Assembly: GCF_002288925.2 (NCBI RefSeq)
Contig: NW_022097996.1
Span: 7,635,905-7,699,904, forward strand
Direction: 5' to 3'
DNA: 64,000 nucleotides
DNA from: Delphinapterus leucas
Lineage: Eukaryota > Chordata > Mammalia > Artiodactyla > Monodontidae
Both the position numbers and the translations under genes were made by a program. Below, piece after piece: positions 50,696 to 63,410 of the stretch. How positions within the stretch are numbered: the stretch's first letter is position 1; each line of letters opens with the position of its first letter. The notes under the pieces are model-generated. The model was not told where the DNA came from and did no database searches. It saw only the letters and a program-made list of their open reading frames with translations.

Positions 50696-52734
50696 GGCAG
50701 GCAAGACTGGGGTCAGAGAACCAAGAAGGGACCTCAGAGGGAACCCCCAAGGGTCTCCAAGCCTGTGCCCTAAACCCCGTCCCTGCTGTAACTGTCCTTT
50801 GGGCTTGGGCTCAGCCAGTGGGCTCCGGGGATGAAGCCACATCGTCCCACACCGAATGGTCCAAGAGCTGAATTAGTTCAAAAGACTTTAAGTCTGAGGT
50901 CAGAGCAGCCCAGATGCAGACCAGCAGGCAGGCCAACTGAAATGTGCAGTTCTGCCCGCTTCTGAGATTAAAGAGTAACAAAGGCGACCTATAAAATCCT
51001 TTGACTGACTTGAAAACAGAGTTGAACATTTGATCAACACGCCCACGCTCCTGTTTTGACTCAGTCAAAACATTAAACTTCACGTCATTGTTTTCCCTAA
51101 TTCTTCATCATCCAGTAACTCATTGAAGGTGTCATTAAAAATTAACCTGTTTTTTAAAAATAGTGATTTCAAAAGTGGTTTCAAATAACCTTTGTTTTAT
51201 TTTAAGCCCAGAGTCAAGTTTTCTCTATACCCAGGCAGGCTCTCTCTACCAATTTATCAGACCCGTGTGCAAATTTGTCTTTTCTCTTGATGTGGCCAAG
51301 GAAACATGAAAAATCTGTGATTCAGTCAGCTGTGTAGCTGTTTGCCCCACATGATGCCACACTCAATTGGCTGGGAGTTCGGGGTCAGTCGTGGGTTTGT
51401 GCCCTGAACGGGTCTCTGACCATCAAGAGCTTATACCAGAGCAGTAGATGAAACCAGCGAGGTTCTTGTCAACGGTCTGGAAGGATGGGCGGTCCAACCC
51501 TATCTCCTAGGAGGTTAGCTCAAAGGCAGAGAGCGACTGCCTGAATCTTGGCTTATTTCCAAGGCCAGAGAGGGTCCTAGCAGCTCCCTCAGGGTCCACC
51601 CTTCCTCTCAGCTTTCACTGCAGGGAAAGTGCAGTCGCTCCTGACACCCCCAGGGACCTGCAAGTAGAGGGTTTTCCTTCAGAGTAACATGTTGGGGGTA
51701 CGAGGAGGGTGGGAATCCTTAAGCCCTGTTGGCACTGCTCCTCCAGCCAGGAAGGCTTGACCTTCAGCTCCCTGTGTATTCAGGAAAGGTGTCACCATCT
51801 GGCCATGGCAGGCAGGGCTGCTGCCTCTGTGCCCGGCAGCTTCGGGCCACCTGACTCCCCAGGCTGAGACCCAGCATCGTTTACTGGGGAGACCAACTCA
51901 GAGCCTAGTGAAGTGGCCCTCTGCAACTCTTCTTGATCCAGGCTGCTCCCGCTGCCTGAGGCCACAGCCTCCAGCTTTCCACCTTCAGGGTGGCCTCACT
52001 AGGTCCAAGTGGCCTGGAGTGGGGCTGGGGCAATGCTTCAGGAAGGGGTGAGCTAGAAAGGACGTGGCCCTGAAGCTGTGGGTCTCAGCCTTCTAGCTGA
52101 GCCTGAAATTCAGAACATGTCACAGACCTCTGATTGCGTTTGGCCCCAGAGCTTGCAGCCCAAGAGAAAAAGGGACGCTCCCTTCTGCCTCTCTCTTTAG
52201 TCCTGCTAAAACGCTCCCCTTGCCAACATGAAGGATAAAGAAAAGGGAGAAATCATCTACTTGGCCTGTGCGGTGCCAAAACTAAAACCAAAACAAAACA
52301 TTCCAGCTTCCTACGGCGTTGTCTTTGTGGCGAGAATCCCTGGCGTCAACAGGTATTTTTCTTTCAGCCTCATGCAGGTGTTTGATCCCCACAGACAGAG
52401 CCCCCCGCCAAAAAGGTGTTTATGGTTGTTAGAAAAAGGGAAAGGAAATCTGACAAGTTTTAATTATTCTAAGGCCTGCCATGGCAGGAGGCCCGTAGCC
52501 CTGGGCCCAGCTGGCCTCTCTGGGTTAACCCTCTCTTGCCTGTGCTACCCGCTTGACAAGCACGTGACTGGTGTGTCCAGGCACAGCCCTCTGAGGCCAG
52601 TGTTATCCACTGCTACTGAATGATAGCGGCCAAATGACAGTTCGAGCTCACTGAGCATCTTCTAATGGGGATGGAGGTGAGAGGCGTGAAGGTGATAGCC
52701 ACGTTAACCCTGCCCATCTGGGGGAGCATTTTAT

Positions 52735-52935
52735 GGTCCTCAAGGCACGTTTACATACAGTATCTGAGTGAGACGGCTTGGAGGTATTTGCTATTCCCGT
52801 TTTACAGATGAGAAAACTGAGGCTCAGAAAGATGATGAGCCTGAGAGTCAGAGAGGTTAAGTGACTTGCCCAAGGTCACATGTAAGGGTGTGGCTAAGCC
52901 AAGACACAGACCTGCATCTCCTGGCTCTGGACCCA
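52735..52935 (-). repeat. MIR element
   Basis: ttttacagatgagaaaactg, then aagtgacttgcccaaggtca, then the 'cctggctctggacccag' end. One of the better preserved MIRs here. Confidence 0.88.
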
Positions 52936-53045
52936 GATCTCTTTCCTTTGTACTGGGTACAGGTGCTCACATCAGATGTTCAAGTCAGTGGGCCCACGAG
53001 TTGTCAAAAAGCCTGCATTTGAAACTCTGCTGATTTCAGAATGGG

Positions 53046-53165
53046 GGGACTTCCCTGGTAGTCCAGTGGTTAAGACTCCTACCCTCCAATGCAGGGGGCG
53101 CAAGTTCCATCCCTGGTCGGGAATCTAAGATCGTGGCGCGGCTGAAAAAAAAAAAATCAGGCCTT
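53046..53165 (+). repeat. Short CHR-1-type SINE
   Basis: Begins gggacttccctggtagtcc, with a pol III B-box-like ttccatccctggtc and a poly(A) run. Direct repeats gatttcagaatggg (53032-53045) and gattttagaacggg (53166-53179) flank it, 12 of 14 identical. Confidence 0.9.
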
Positions 53166-53219
53166 GATTTTAGAACGGGACACGTGTAAGGGGTCACAGA
53201 GAGCTATTAGCAACGCCTC

Positions 53220-53340
53220 ATAACAACCCTATGGCAGGGATGGGGGCAGCCATGCCCGGTCCATAATGAGGATAATACCTTGCTCAGAGCTACCCAGGGG
53301 GCTGCTGGCTGACCTGGGGTTTGATGCACAAGAGTTTCTA
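53220..53340 (-). repeat. Diverged MIR
   Basis: Order 'aacaaccctatggcaggg', 'taatgaggataatacc', 'ctcagagctacccagg' resembles reverse-complement MIR. Confidence 0.55.
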
Positions 53341-54529
53341 GCCCAGGTGTCACTTTGCCCGAGGCTAGCAGGGGCTTTCCACCCATCCACTCCTGCCGGG
53401 GGAAGCCTATCTCGTTAATCTGGCCAGATACCGCCCTTTAGTGGTTACTAAAGAATTGCTAAACAAAGGGGCCTACAAAGGAAATACTCCAAAACATCAA
53501 TGATCTTTATTTTTGGGAGCTGATATTATCCTTTGGACTTTTCTGTAGTTTCTGAAATTTCTAAAATAGAAATATATATGATTAGGGAGAAAAAAAGATT
53601 ATAAAAGACAAAAGACGGGAAAGAACTAAGGTCCTCTTCTTGCCAGCGTAATTGGCACACATGCCTCCCCTCATAGCTTCCAGGTTAAATAAGGCATCGG
53701 ATCTCCTAGAAAAAGATAAAAAATGGGATCTGCCATCGCTAGACATCCCCCACTCGGCATTAGGTGGGAACTGTTGACCAGTGGGATGAAGGTGGCTCCA
53801 AATCAGGAGATCCTGCCTGCTTTCCATCTCTTGGCCACCTTGCCATGCAGAGAAGAGGATGGGAGAGGGAAGGGCTAGAGGCCTGATGGCCGCACTTAAC
53901 CAGAAGAACAGCGCGAGGTGGTCCTGGGGCTGTAAGAGGCAGGCGGGCGTCCTTCGATCCAACTTGTTCGTTCAGTACGAGCTGTGTTGACCAAATGCCT
54001 GGGCTTAGGTGCTGGTGCCGGTGGGGACAGGGCCCTTATCTTTATGGGGCCCCCCCTTTGTGGATGAGACAAACATGTAAACAGTGACACCGTGAGACAA
54101 GAGCTATGCTAGAGGAACAGTAAATGTAGTCCCCAAATGCTTTGGGGTGTGAGGCCCATGTTGAGCAATCACCGAGTGCCAGGCATGGTGGACTTTGAAA
54201 TTAACCAAAGGGAAGTACACATCCCTAACTTCCTTAGCAACCAAATCCACATCTCCAAGGCTTGACATTAGCCTTCTCCTTATTCCCATTCCCATTGTCC
54301 TGTGATAATTAAAACCCAGCTCCTCGGAGGGGCACCCTCCCAGCTGTGGTAACTACCCTCCAGGCTAGTGTGTAGTAACTGCTGGATCAGGCACCCAGTG
54401 CATTGGGTACAACCACGGATCCCTCCCAGCCCTCTGTGGAAATTCAGATGCCGTAAGGCTGGGACTTCACATGTGCCTGCAGGTGATTCTAATGTGACGG
54501 GGCCAGTAACCGGTCACAGGTGGAGTCAG

Positions 54530-54660
54530 CAAAGCATGCAGTTTGTGACTAGATTAGACGTCCTGTCAAGTTCTACCTCATCCTGGCTGTGTGAGTTTAG
54601 GAAACCCCGTTAGCCTGGAGCTGGGTTTTGTCATTGTAAAGCGGAGATTATACATGCTAC
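54530..54660 (+). repeat. Diverged MIR
   Basis: ctggctgtgtgagtttaggaa and 'tcattgtaaagcggagatta' in sense order. Confidence 0.6.
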
Positions 54661-54749
54661 CCGGCAGGGGGTTGTGACGGGACAGCGAGGCGGGCACAGA
54701 GGGCAGAGGGCACCTGCTGGGCTCCCGAGGTGGGCAGGCACTATGCACG

Positions 54750-54880
54750 CACATCCATGTGCCTCTTCTGTGGTGGCACTAACACCACCCCCATTTTATG
54801 GGTGAGGAAACTGAGGTAAAGTGACTCGCCTGTGGTCAACCAGCAGAGCAGGGATTGGAGCCCAGATCTGCCGGCCTCAG
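54750..54880 (-). repeat. MIR element
   Basis: ccattttatgggtgaggaaac, then aaagtgactcgcctgtgg, then cagagcagggattggagccc. Confidence 0.82.
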
Positions 54881-55538
54881 AACCCCTGCTGCCCAGCCAG
54901 GGGCTCCCGAGGTCAGAAGAGGTGAAGGCGCATCGTGCTTCACGAGGCTTTGGGCCGTCAACACCTCAGACGTAGTTCATGAGTTGAGCAGTCAACGCGC
55001 TCTCTCAACTCCTGGAACTCTGGGCCGTTGTTCTCCAATGCTTCCCGACTCTGCACTCTTTCAGGCACTCTCCTGCCTCTGAGAAGGACACTCGTTATCC
55101 TGACACAGAGGGTGGTACACAGGGTCTCGGGACTGTTCACCGAGGTGCCCCTGGGCTGGACTGTCCGTTTCTGAGGGGTGTGTTATTTTACAGGATCTGG
55201 ACCCACCCTTGCCCCAGGGCTCCTCCAGGGGCTGAAAAGCCGGCACTGCCCCGAGGTGTTGGCCACGTCCCCAGGCTCAGGTGTGAGCCAGACTCAGCCA
55301 GCAAGCTGACAAAAGCCAGGGAAAGGCCACCGAGGCTCCCTCCAGGTGGCTAAGCCCTCGACAGCAGGGAGATGGTTTCCAGAGCTGCACCGAGGGTCTG
55401 GCACTCGGGGGGCACCGCTCCCGGCCGCTGGCAGGGTCAGGCCAGGCCCCGAGGTGCCCAGGAGCCAGGGAGGGGCCCGGGTGGCAGGTGGCCCTGGCTT
55501 CTCTACCTCCCACGTGGCTCCCCCAAGGGCGGGCACCA

Positions 55539-55560
55539 CCCCCCCCCCCCCCCCCCCCCC
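55539..55560 (+). repeat. 22-base poly(C) run
   Basis: Uninterrupted C22 directly followed by GGG. Very long C homopolymers are rare in mammalian DNA and are prone to length error in sequencing or assembly. Confidence 0.9.
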
Positions 55561-57214
55561 GGGCACAGGGACTGAGGAGGACAAAGCCTCCCCCTGCCAG
55601 TGCAACTGCTTCGCGCAGTGCTGGTTACAACTATGGACGGAGCCATCGGTGCTCGAGCAGAAAGGAGCCCAAGGGGTGGCGAGCCTTCGTTTTTCAGCCA
55701 GAGAGGGAGATGGGTGGAGAGGTCCTGCGAGTGTCCGCTAGCACCTGCTGCTCGGGGGCTCCCCCTGCCCTCTCTGGCCTCTCCCACGCTCCGGCCGGCG
55801 GCCCCACGTCGGTGCTGGACACACTGCATGGCGCTCAGCAGTCCCCAAGGTTTCCTGAGCACCCAGGGTGTGCTCAGACTCACCCCCTAACTCTGGCATG
55901 TGAAGGGGAGCCAGGTCACGGACAGCCCACGGGCACAGCAGACACCCTCCTGAGATGGGCTCTGAGTCCAGCCCAGCACTGAGGCTGCTGTGAGGCCCCT
56001 CTCGGGGTGAAGCCCAAACCATCATTCCCTCTAAGGAGGCAGGTTCCAGGGTAACGGAGCGTGAAATAACTTGGGAGAGCTAATGGCCTTGCTCACACTT
56101 GCAGAGAACAGATTTGCTTCACTTCGTTTGGAAAGCACAGGTGGGAATCTATATATAGAAACTGCAGGTGCAGGGGCACCTTAATCACTCATAGGAGACC
56201 TAGTTCCACAGGGCTCGCTTCCTGACTCTTGGGCAGTGAGGGTTCCTGGCTGGTTCCTGGGCTCACTTGGTGTCAGACGTGAAACTCCCAGCCCATCCGT
56301 TTCCAAGCCGGGGAGCCCAGAACCCAAGAAAAGTCTAGAAGTCCCCACACAGTTGCTCCAGGGGTCTTCTGGGGGCTCCCTAAGGATGCCAGGCACCTCA
56401 GCCCTGTTCCATCACATTTGACAATGGCCCTGGCTAGAGCTGATCTCCACGCAATCCCTTAATGAAGCGCTACTCCTGTCTGTGCTGGTGGGCGCTCCCT
56501 GCAGGTGGAAGTTCAGAAGGCAACCCAAGGAGCTCATGGCAGAGCAGGAAGTGCGGGGGGGTGGGGGTCTCGTCTCTGTCTACTCTCTCGCCTAGAGACA
56601 CCCTAGCAGGAGAGGCGGGGGGGCCAGCCCTCCCTGCAGTCTTGCTTGGGGCTCAGGGGGAATAGCTGTGCTGTGGGCCCCACTCCAGCAGCCTGGCACA
56701 GGGGGGCACCATCCCGGGGCTAGCCGTTGCCCAGCAAGGCCCCCCACTTGCTGTCCAGGGCAGTGGCAGGGAAGTTGGGGAAGTCCCCGGCCCACCCTGC
56801 GGGCCTGAACCCATCGTGTCCAAGCTGAGGACACCCCTGCCTGGGAGATGCCTCCATGGCAAATGCTGAGGTGCTTCGGTGTTACTGGCTCTGTGACTCT
56901 GGACAGACCACTTGGTGACGAGATGCTAGTACTGCCCTACCAGCCCAGCCGGCCGTACTTCGTATTGATAACAATGGGAAGGGTGACACAGGTGTCAGGT
57001 GTGAGCAATCACCCCCAAAGTGTGTGGGAAGCATGGGTTGGTGACTAGTTCTGCTCCAGGCAGTTGGGGAACAAAGGAGACTCACACTGTCCTCCAGAAC
57101 TCCTAAACCTAGTAGGAGAGATAAGAATGTCGTATGGGAAATAAGAAAAAATAACTGACGGCTTAGCTCTATGAAGAATGGATAAAGTGGAACTAATATT
57201 TGTGGAACCCCATG

Positions 57215-57350
57215 TCCCGGACCAAGTGTCTTATATATGTTTTGTTTATTTAATTCTCAGAACAGGCATTATTATTGCACCCATTTCACAGATGAGGAAA
57301 TTGAGGCTCAGGCAGCTTGAGCAACTTGTCCAGAGGGGCACCTCCAGTGA
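57215..57350 (-). repeat. MIR element
   Basis: catttcacagatgaggaaattg, ctcaggcagcttgagcaactt, and 'tccagtgagtggtggtgaagg'. Confidence 0.82.
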
Positions 57351-57510
57351 GTGGTGGTGAAGGACTTTGGACCCACAAGCCGATGCTCTGTTCATTCTAC
57401 TCGAGGCCTCTCCCCATGCCTGGAGGGCAGCCTGGGTGGGAAAGTCAGGGATGGTGTCCTAGGATTGTCCCACCTGTGTAAAATGAAGACCTGGCTCTAG
57501 GAGAATTGAA

Positions 57511-57529
57511 TTCATTCATTCATTCATTC
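57511..57529. repeat. (CATT)n microsatellite at an L2 end
   Basis: Four to five cattcatt units. The neighbouring 'gagcaccaggcct' after 57610 fits an L2 end in minus orientation. Confidence 0.85.
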
Positions 57530-57543
57530 GATCAATGCCTTTT

Positions 57544-57601
57544 TTTTTTTTTAACTTAAAAAATATATTACTTTATTCCAACTTGTGTTTCCACCTCAGC
57601 C
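57544..57601 (-). pseudogene. Very small poly(A) retrocopy of an unknown mRNA 3' end
   Basis: On the minus strand the insert ends with AATAAA (complement at 57572-57577), then 19 bases, then an A tail (T12 at 57541-57552). It is bounded by identical 9-bp repeats atgcctttt at 57535-57543 and 57602-57610, and so has every mark of LINE-mediated retroposition. Fewer than 60 bases were copied, too few to name the parent. A truncated SINE or LINE of an unrecognised family is the alternative. Confidence 0.65.
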
Positions 57602-58211
57602 ATGCCTTTTGAGCACCAGGCCTGATCTCTCCTGCGTGTTTTACTGTCTGGTGAGGAGACAGGCAATGCTGTGTTTAGGTGTTGCCGTAAGAGGTACCTA
57701 TGGTTGGGGTGTCACCCAGCCTGCAGGGTTGGGGGGCAAGGGCTGAGCTGGGCATGTGGATGATGGCGTGGGAAGGAGTGGTTCTGGGGGAGGGGACACA
57801 GACCCAGCGTGGCTGCCACAAGGCGCCAGGGGCTCAGAATGGGAGTTCAAGTCTGGAGAGAGCAAGGGAGCCAGGAGGGCTGGTTGTACCTTTGAAAGGT
57901 CTGAAGAAGGGGAGAAACCTGGCCGCTGGCCTCTTGATTGCAGGGCTGAGTGCAGAGAGTGGGAGGGGGGCAGGGAGGCGTGAAAGGATGCTGAAGTGCA
58001 GGCTGACAAGTGAATGTGGGTGTGCTCATCTGGGCCTGGCTTTCCCGTCTCTCCCCTCTCACAGAATTCCTTTCTTGGGTGTACGGCTTCTAGGGCTCCC
58101 TCATGTCCAGGATGCAACCTTATGAGGTGGGGGGAGGTGACGAGCATCCTCTTTCCACAAAGGGGTCACATCTCCTGCCCCGGGCCACTCATCTCCTCAT
58201 AGGCTGGACTG

Positions 58212-58800
58212 GGACTGTCTTCATCCATTCAGGCTGCTGCAGCAAACCATCTCCGACTGAGTGGCTGATAAACCACAGACATTCAATTATCACAGTTCTG
58301 GAGGCTAGAAGTCTGGGATCAGGGTCCCAGCATGGTCAGGGGAGTGTCATCTTCCGAGTTAAAGACTTCTCGCTGTGTCCTCACATGATGGAAAGGGACG
58401 AGGGGACTCTCTGGGGGGGGTCTCTTTTTTTTCTTTTTTTTTTTTTTTGCGGTACGCGGGCCTCTCACTGTTGCAGCCTCTCCCGTTGTGGAGCACAGGC
58501 TCCGGACGTGCAGGCTCAGCGGCCATGGCTCATGGGCCCAGCCGCTCCACGGCATGTGGGATCTTCCCGGACCGGGGCACGAACCCGCGTCCCCTGCATC
58601 GGCAGGCGGACTCTCAACCACTGCGCCACCAGGGAAGCCCCCTGGGGTCTCTTTTATAAGAATAGTAATCCTATCATGAGGGCTCTACCCGCATGACCGC
58701 ATCACCTCCCAAAGGCCCACCTCCTAATACCAACACATTGGGCTTTAGGGTTTCAACATATGAATTTGAGGGGGACACAAAGATTCAGACCAAAGCAGAC
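58212..58800 (-). repeat. MaLR (MLT1-like) LTR, split by a SINE
   Basis: Antisense MaLR text before and after the SINE: cagttctggaggctagaagtc and tgtgtcctcacatgatgg on the left. On the right are tcacctcccaaaggcccac and ttcaacatatgaatttgag. Confidence 0.82.
58429..58641 (-). repeat. CHR-2-type SINE nested in the MaLR LTR
   Basis: Full-length reverse copy with a long poly(A). The target duplication (ctgggg...tctctttt) is seen at 58411-58428 and 58642-58655. It differs only in the length of its G run. Confidence 0.95.
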
Positions 58801-60549
58801 TAGAACCCAGAGCCTCGGGGGACAGACCTGGGGGCCTTCAGAATGCACCACCGTGTCCTTCCCAAAGGTCAGCCTCACCCGTGCAGGCGGCAGCTTGGCC
58901 TAGGACCTTCCAAGTTTGAAAACCGAAGACTTTATCATATAGTATGTAGAGCTTGACTCTTGCCATTGGCGACGGAGAGTCCCTGCTGGGGCCTGAAGCA
59001 CCCCCTGCTCTCTGTCCTGGCTCTGGGGCTCTGCTCTGACTTTCCCTCCCGGCAGACAATGGCTCCAGGGGCATCAGGAGAACCCAGATTCAGCCTGTAC
59101 CTGCCCCAGCGCCAAGATCGGGGCTGCAGAGCAAGCGGAGGCTGAAAAACATGTTCCAGCCTCTGCCTGAGTCAACAGCATCCCCTGGAAATCAATTCAC
59201 AAACCAATTTGGTTTCTAGGGCGTATTTGAAAAAAAAAAAATTATTTTTTTCCCAGCATCTGAGGTTGTCATCCAGCAGCACACCTCAGTGACAGCCCTC
59301 ACGTTCTTTCCTCACAGCATGTCTCTGGCTCTTTCTCAGAGGCCAAACCCAAGATCAAATAACGAATCATGTTTTATCCGGGCTTCCATTTCTACACAAT
59401 GTGATTAAAACAATAACTGTCATGAGACAGGTTATGAAAACTCTTTCCATGGTTCAAGATTAAGTCTCATAGAGAAGGGAGCATGTTCCGAGAAAACGGC
59501 CTGGATTTTATACCCAGTCTCTCTCTTCAGCATCAATCAGAGGCTAATTGTGGCTGTTGGGCTGGGATAGCTTAGATTCCAGCCTCAGAAATCGGGATTG
59601 AACAAAATGCCCTTGATCACCTTGGGATTTTTGTTTTCCTGTCTGCCTGGATACTGTCCATTCCAAGAGCTGTAAGAAGCAAATAGATCATAAGTAATGC
59701 ACCATAGAAACTGAATAATATTGGCTAAAGAAAAGTAAGAATTTCACTGTGTAGGTCCTTTCTCTCCAGGCCTAGGTGCAGAATGTTGAAATTGGGCAGG
59801 GCCTCCCAGTTTTGAGCCTTTATTAAAAAGACTTAGACGCTGGCCCTAAAACCTGGCCCTGGTGACTCAGCTATCAACATGAGTTTAATGCTCTCCCTGG
59901 CAAAGGCTCAGCTGTGGGATATGCCGATTTCAATCCCCCCTCCCAGGGTGGCCTGTTGCCTCTGCAGGGTAAAGTTACTTGTAGGATTCTTGGAGGCGCT
60001 GCCTGTAACTCCAGCGATCCTCTAATTGCGGTATAGTATTTGGTTAAAGGGTGTGTTCCCGCGGGGTGAGAAAGCACACACACCACGGGGGTGGCAGCTG
60101 ACCCGTAGCCCTGTTGCAGTAGCTGTGCTGTGGTCAGTGCTTGGCTGTAGCCAACACATGTTTGATTCTCTGAGTCAGATAAGAATGGCTCTTAGGAGAG
60201 GCTGGTTGTTTCTAAGGTGGAAGGTGAAACCCCAAGGGAGGGAAGAAGTAGCTAAAGGCAGTAATCAAGCTGCTCTGCAAGAGGAAGAGGGAGATTTCTT
60301 GGGTTTTGCTTGAAGGGATAAGGGGGCGTGAGGGGCGGTGAGGCTCTGAGAGTGGGGAGGGGCTAGAAAGGGGGCATCAGGGAGGGTGGCGGTCGGGAAA
60401 CTCAGGACAGAAGAATCTAAGTGTGTAAGCGGTTTGCTGTGATGTCTCTTTATCCGAGTCCCATGGATCACTAGTGATTTCCTGGAGAATTAAAAGAGGG
60501 GCTGACTCCTGCCTCTGGACTGGCTGGAATAAAAACATTTACTGGCTGC

Positions 60550-61172
60550 AGTAAAACGGTGCAGAGGACAGTATGGCGGTTCCTCAAAAAATTCAACATA
60601 GTATTAGCATAGGATCCAGCAATTCCACTTCTGGGTATACTTCCAAAAGAAGTGAAAGCAGGGACTTGAACACGTACTGTGCACCTGTGCTCATAGCAGC
60701 ATTATTCACGAGAGCCAAGAGGTGGAAGCAGACCAGACATCCATCCATGGATGAAAGGATAAGCCAAATGCGATGTATACATTCAGTGGAATATAATTCA
60801 GGCCTAGAAAGGAAATTCTAACATGTGCTACAGCGTGGATGAACCTTGAGGCCATTATGCTGAGAGAAATATGGCAGTCACAAAACGGTAAATACTGTAC
60901 TGATTCCACTTACACAAGGTAATTGGATAGTCAAATTCACAGAGACAGAAAGTAGAATAGTGATTGCCAGGGGCTGGGGGGAGGGCAAATGGTGAGTTAT
61001 TATTTAATGGAGAGCTCCAATTTTGCAAGATGAAAAGAGTTCTGCAGATGGTGGTGACAGCTGCACAGCAATGTAAAAGTACTTAAGGCCACTGAACTGA
61101 ACGCTTCAAAATGGTTAAGATGGTAAAATTTTATGTTCTGTGTACTTTAACACAATTGAAAAAATCCTGGGG
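60550..61172 (+). repeat. Ancient L1 3' end (L1M type)
   Basis: Sense L1 ORF2-to-3'-end text: tccagcaattccacttctggg, tagcagcattattcacgag, agtggaatataattcagg, ggctggggggagggcaaatgg, and the terminal 'tgtactttaacacaattg'. Many stops and no open frame of note. Confidence 0.88.
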
Positions 61173-62124
61173 GGGAAAAAAGCCTCTTAGCCCTGTACGT
61201 TTTGCTTAGGTTTCTTCGGGGGCTGAGAAAACTCACTTCTATATGGATTTGGCTTGATTACAGTGGAGTTGCCTCTTAGGCGGGGACTCAGTTTAGGGTT
61301 TAAGTGTGGAGTCCCCCTTGGAAAATTCCTGTATGGCCCACAGAGTAGGTGGGAAGGGGGCCAACACTGCTGCTTTTCCTTGTAGCCCTGGAACAAACAC
61401 TGTGTCTTTGAGCATCAGGTGCAACGTGGATTTACATTCATGAGTCATAACGAAGTACGTCTTGCAAGCCAGTCCTAGGGTGGGCTGCTCACGCTGTGGT
61501 GGGCCCTCAGGACCAAGCTCAGTGAGGAAACAGAATGATCAGGCTCTTCTGGTGTTGGGCTCCAACAAGTGGAGGGACATGCATCACCTTCCCCGCGGGA
61601 AGCCATTTCCTTCCCCTCATGCAGAGGCGAACGCCTCCAAGCTCAGTGGGCGTGTGAGGTGTCTCCACCGAGGTGGCCTTTGTCCAGCCCAAGGAACCTG
61701 GACAGATGCCTTACTATCAAACCCCCCGCCCCACCTTTCAGCTGACTCTGATGGGTTTTCAACACTAAATTGTTCTCTGACTTTGGACCAGACCTATTGC
61801 CCATAGAAAAATGGCCCCTTCCCCCCACCAGGCCTCCCTGCTGACCACATCTCACAGGTACTTCCAGACACCTGCTCAAAACTGAAATTCTCCAACTTAA
61901 AAGGATCTTTTCAGATTGAAGATGCAATTCCAGAGGCCAATTCCTTGGTTCAGATCTGAGCCATAGGGTTCCTAGCTTTCAAAGAGAACCATCTTCAAAT
62001 TACAGGATACCCCAAAGAGAAGTGGTTCAAGCCAAACTCACAGAAGACCATATTAAATAAAGCAGTGGTGTGAGCCGGCACTGACTTTCAGACAAATTGG
62101 ACCCCCATCTCCTTCAGAAGGGCT

Positions 62125-62200
62125 TAGGCAGCACCTAGCCCAGTTCTAGGCATGGCTGGAGGCTCCAAATAAGTGAATGAATGACCAGCTGCCCTCTGGT
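62125..62200 (+). repeat. L2 3'-end fragment
   Basis: cagcacctagcccagttctagg followed by aagtgaatgaatga. Confidence 0.7.
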
Positions 62201-62539
62201 GAGCCTGCCAGCATTGATTTGGCACTATTCTAGATCAATACAATTTCTGATTGGCAATACATTTGGGTTGTGATGCCCAAGGATTGAGAAGTAAACTAAT
62301 GAACAGGACGCTATGAATTTTAACCCCGTTTTGCCATTAACTACTTTGCTGATCCCCAGGCAAGACTTTCTATCTTGGTTTTTCTCACCTGTAAACTCTG
62401 TATAAAAGAGATCTGTGGAAGTACATCAAAACATGGAAGAGAGAAAACAGAGCAATGAAATGCTTACTGGTGAAGTCGCTAATTTTTCTACCCTGAAATG
62501 CACTTGGTTCCAAGGCCGAATTCTTAAATGTTTAAAATG

Positions 62540-62870
62540 CGTTTAAGACAGACATTCTTAAGAATGCAGACATTCTTAAATGTTTAAAAAATAATGTGAC
62601 GGCATACCCACCACCCAACATAAGATACAAAACATCATCAATAGAGTTGAAGCCCCTGAATACCTTCCCCAATTTCAGTCCCTGCTTCCTGCCCAAAGGC
62701 AACCATGCTCCTGAATCTGGACAAACGTGATAACCACTGCGCTACAGAAATGACGCCTGAATTTGGTATTTATCATTCCCATGCAATTCTTTATACCCTT
62801 ACTCTCTCTATATATCTGTAAACAGTGAGACAGCTGGAAATACCTTTAAGCCAGGACTGACACGTACGTC
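62540..62870. repeat. Probable ancient L1-derived fragment
   Basis: 'catacccaccacccaacataagatac' and 'aaggcaaccatgctcctgaat' are typical of old L1 3' regions. Subfamily and ends uncertain. Confidence 0.5.
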
Positions 62871-63122
62871 TTCCAGAAGGATTTTGACACAGTATCTAGC
62901 TTAGCACAAAGGATTGTTTGGCAAGCACATCCTTACTTGTCACCTTACTCTCTGTGTCTTTTCACCTCCCTGAGCCGGGAACGGGCTATTCTCTCTAGGT
63001 GGACCCCAAATGGCGATGCAAGCCCTTCATTAGGTCTCCTGTTAACAGGCCTGGGCCCGTCCGGGACTATGGAGCTGAAGCACCGACCCCCCACCCCTCT
63101 CCCCGGCCCAGCTCCGCGCTGA

Positions 63123-63410
<288 letters not shown>

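Noticed and set aside
57698..58147. 149-codon minus-strand and 141-codon plus-strand frames
   Set aside because: Both are open over the same GC-rich DNA, with no domain and no splice context.
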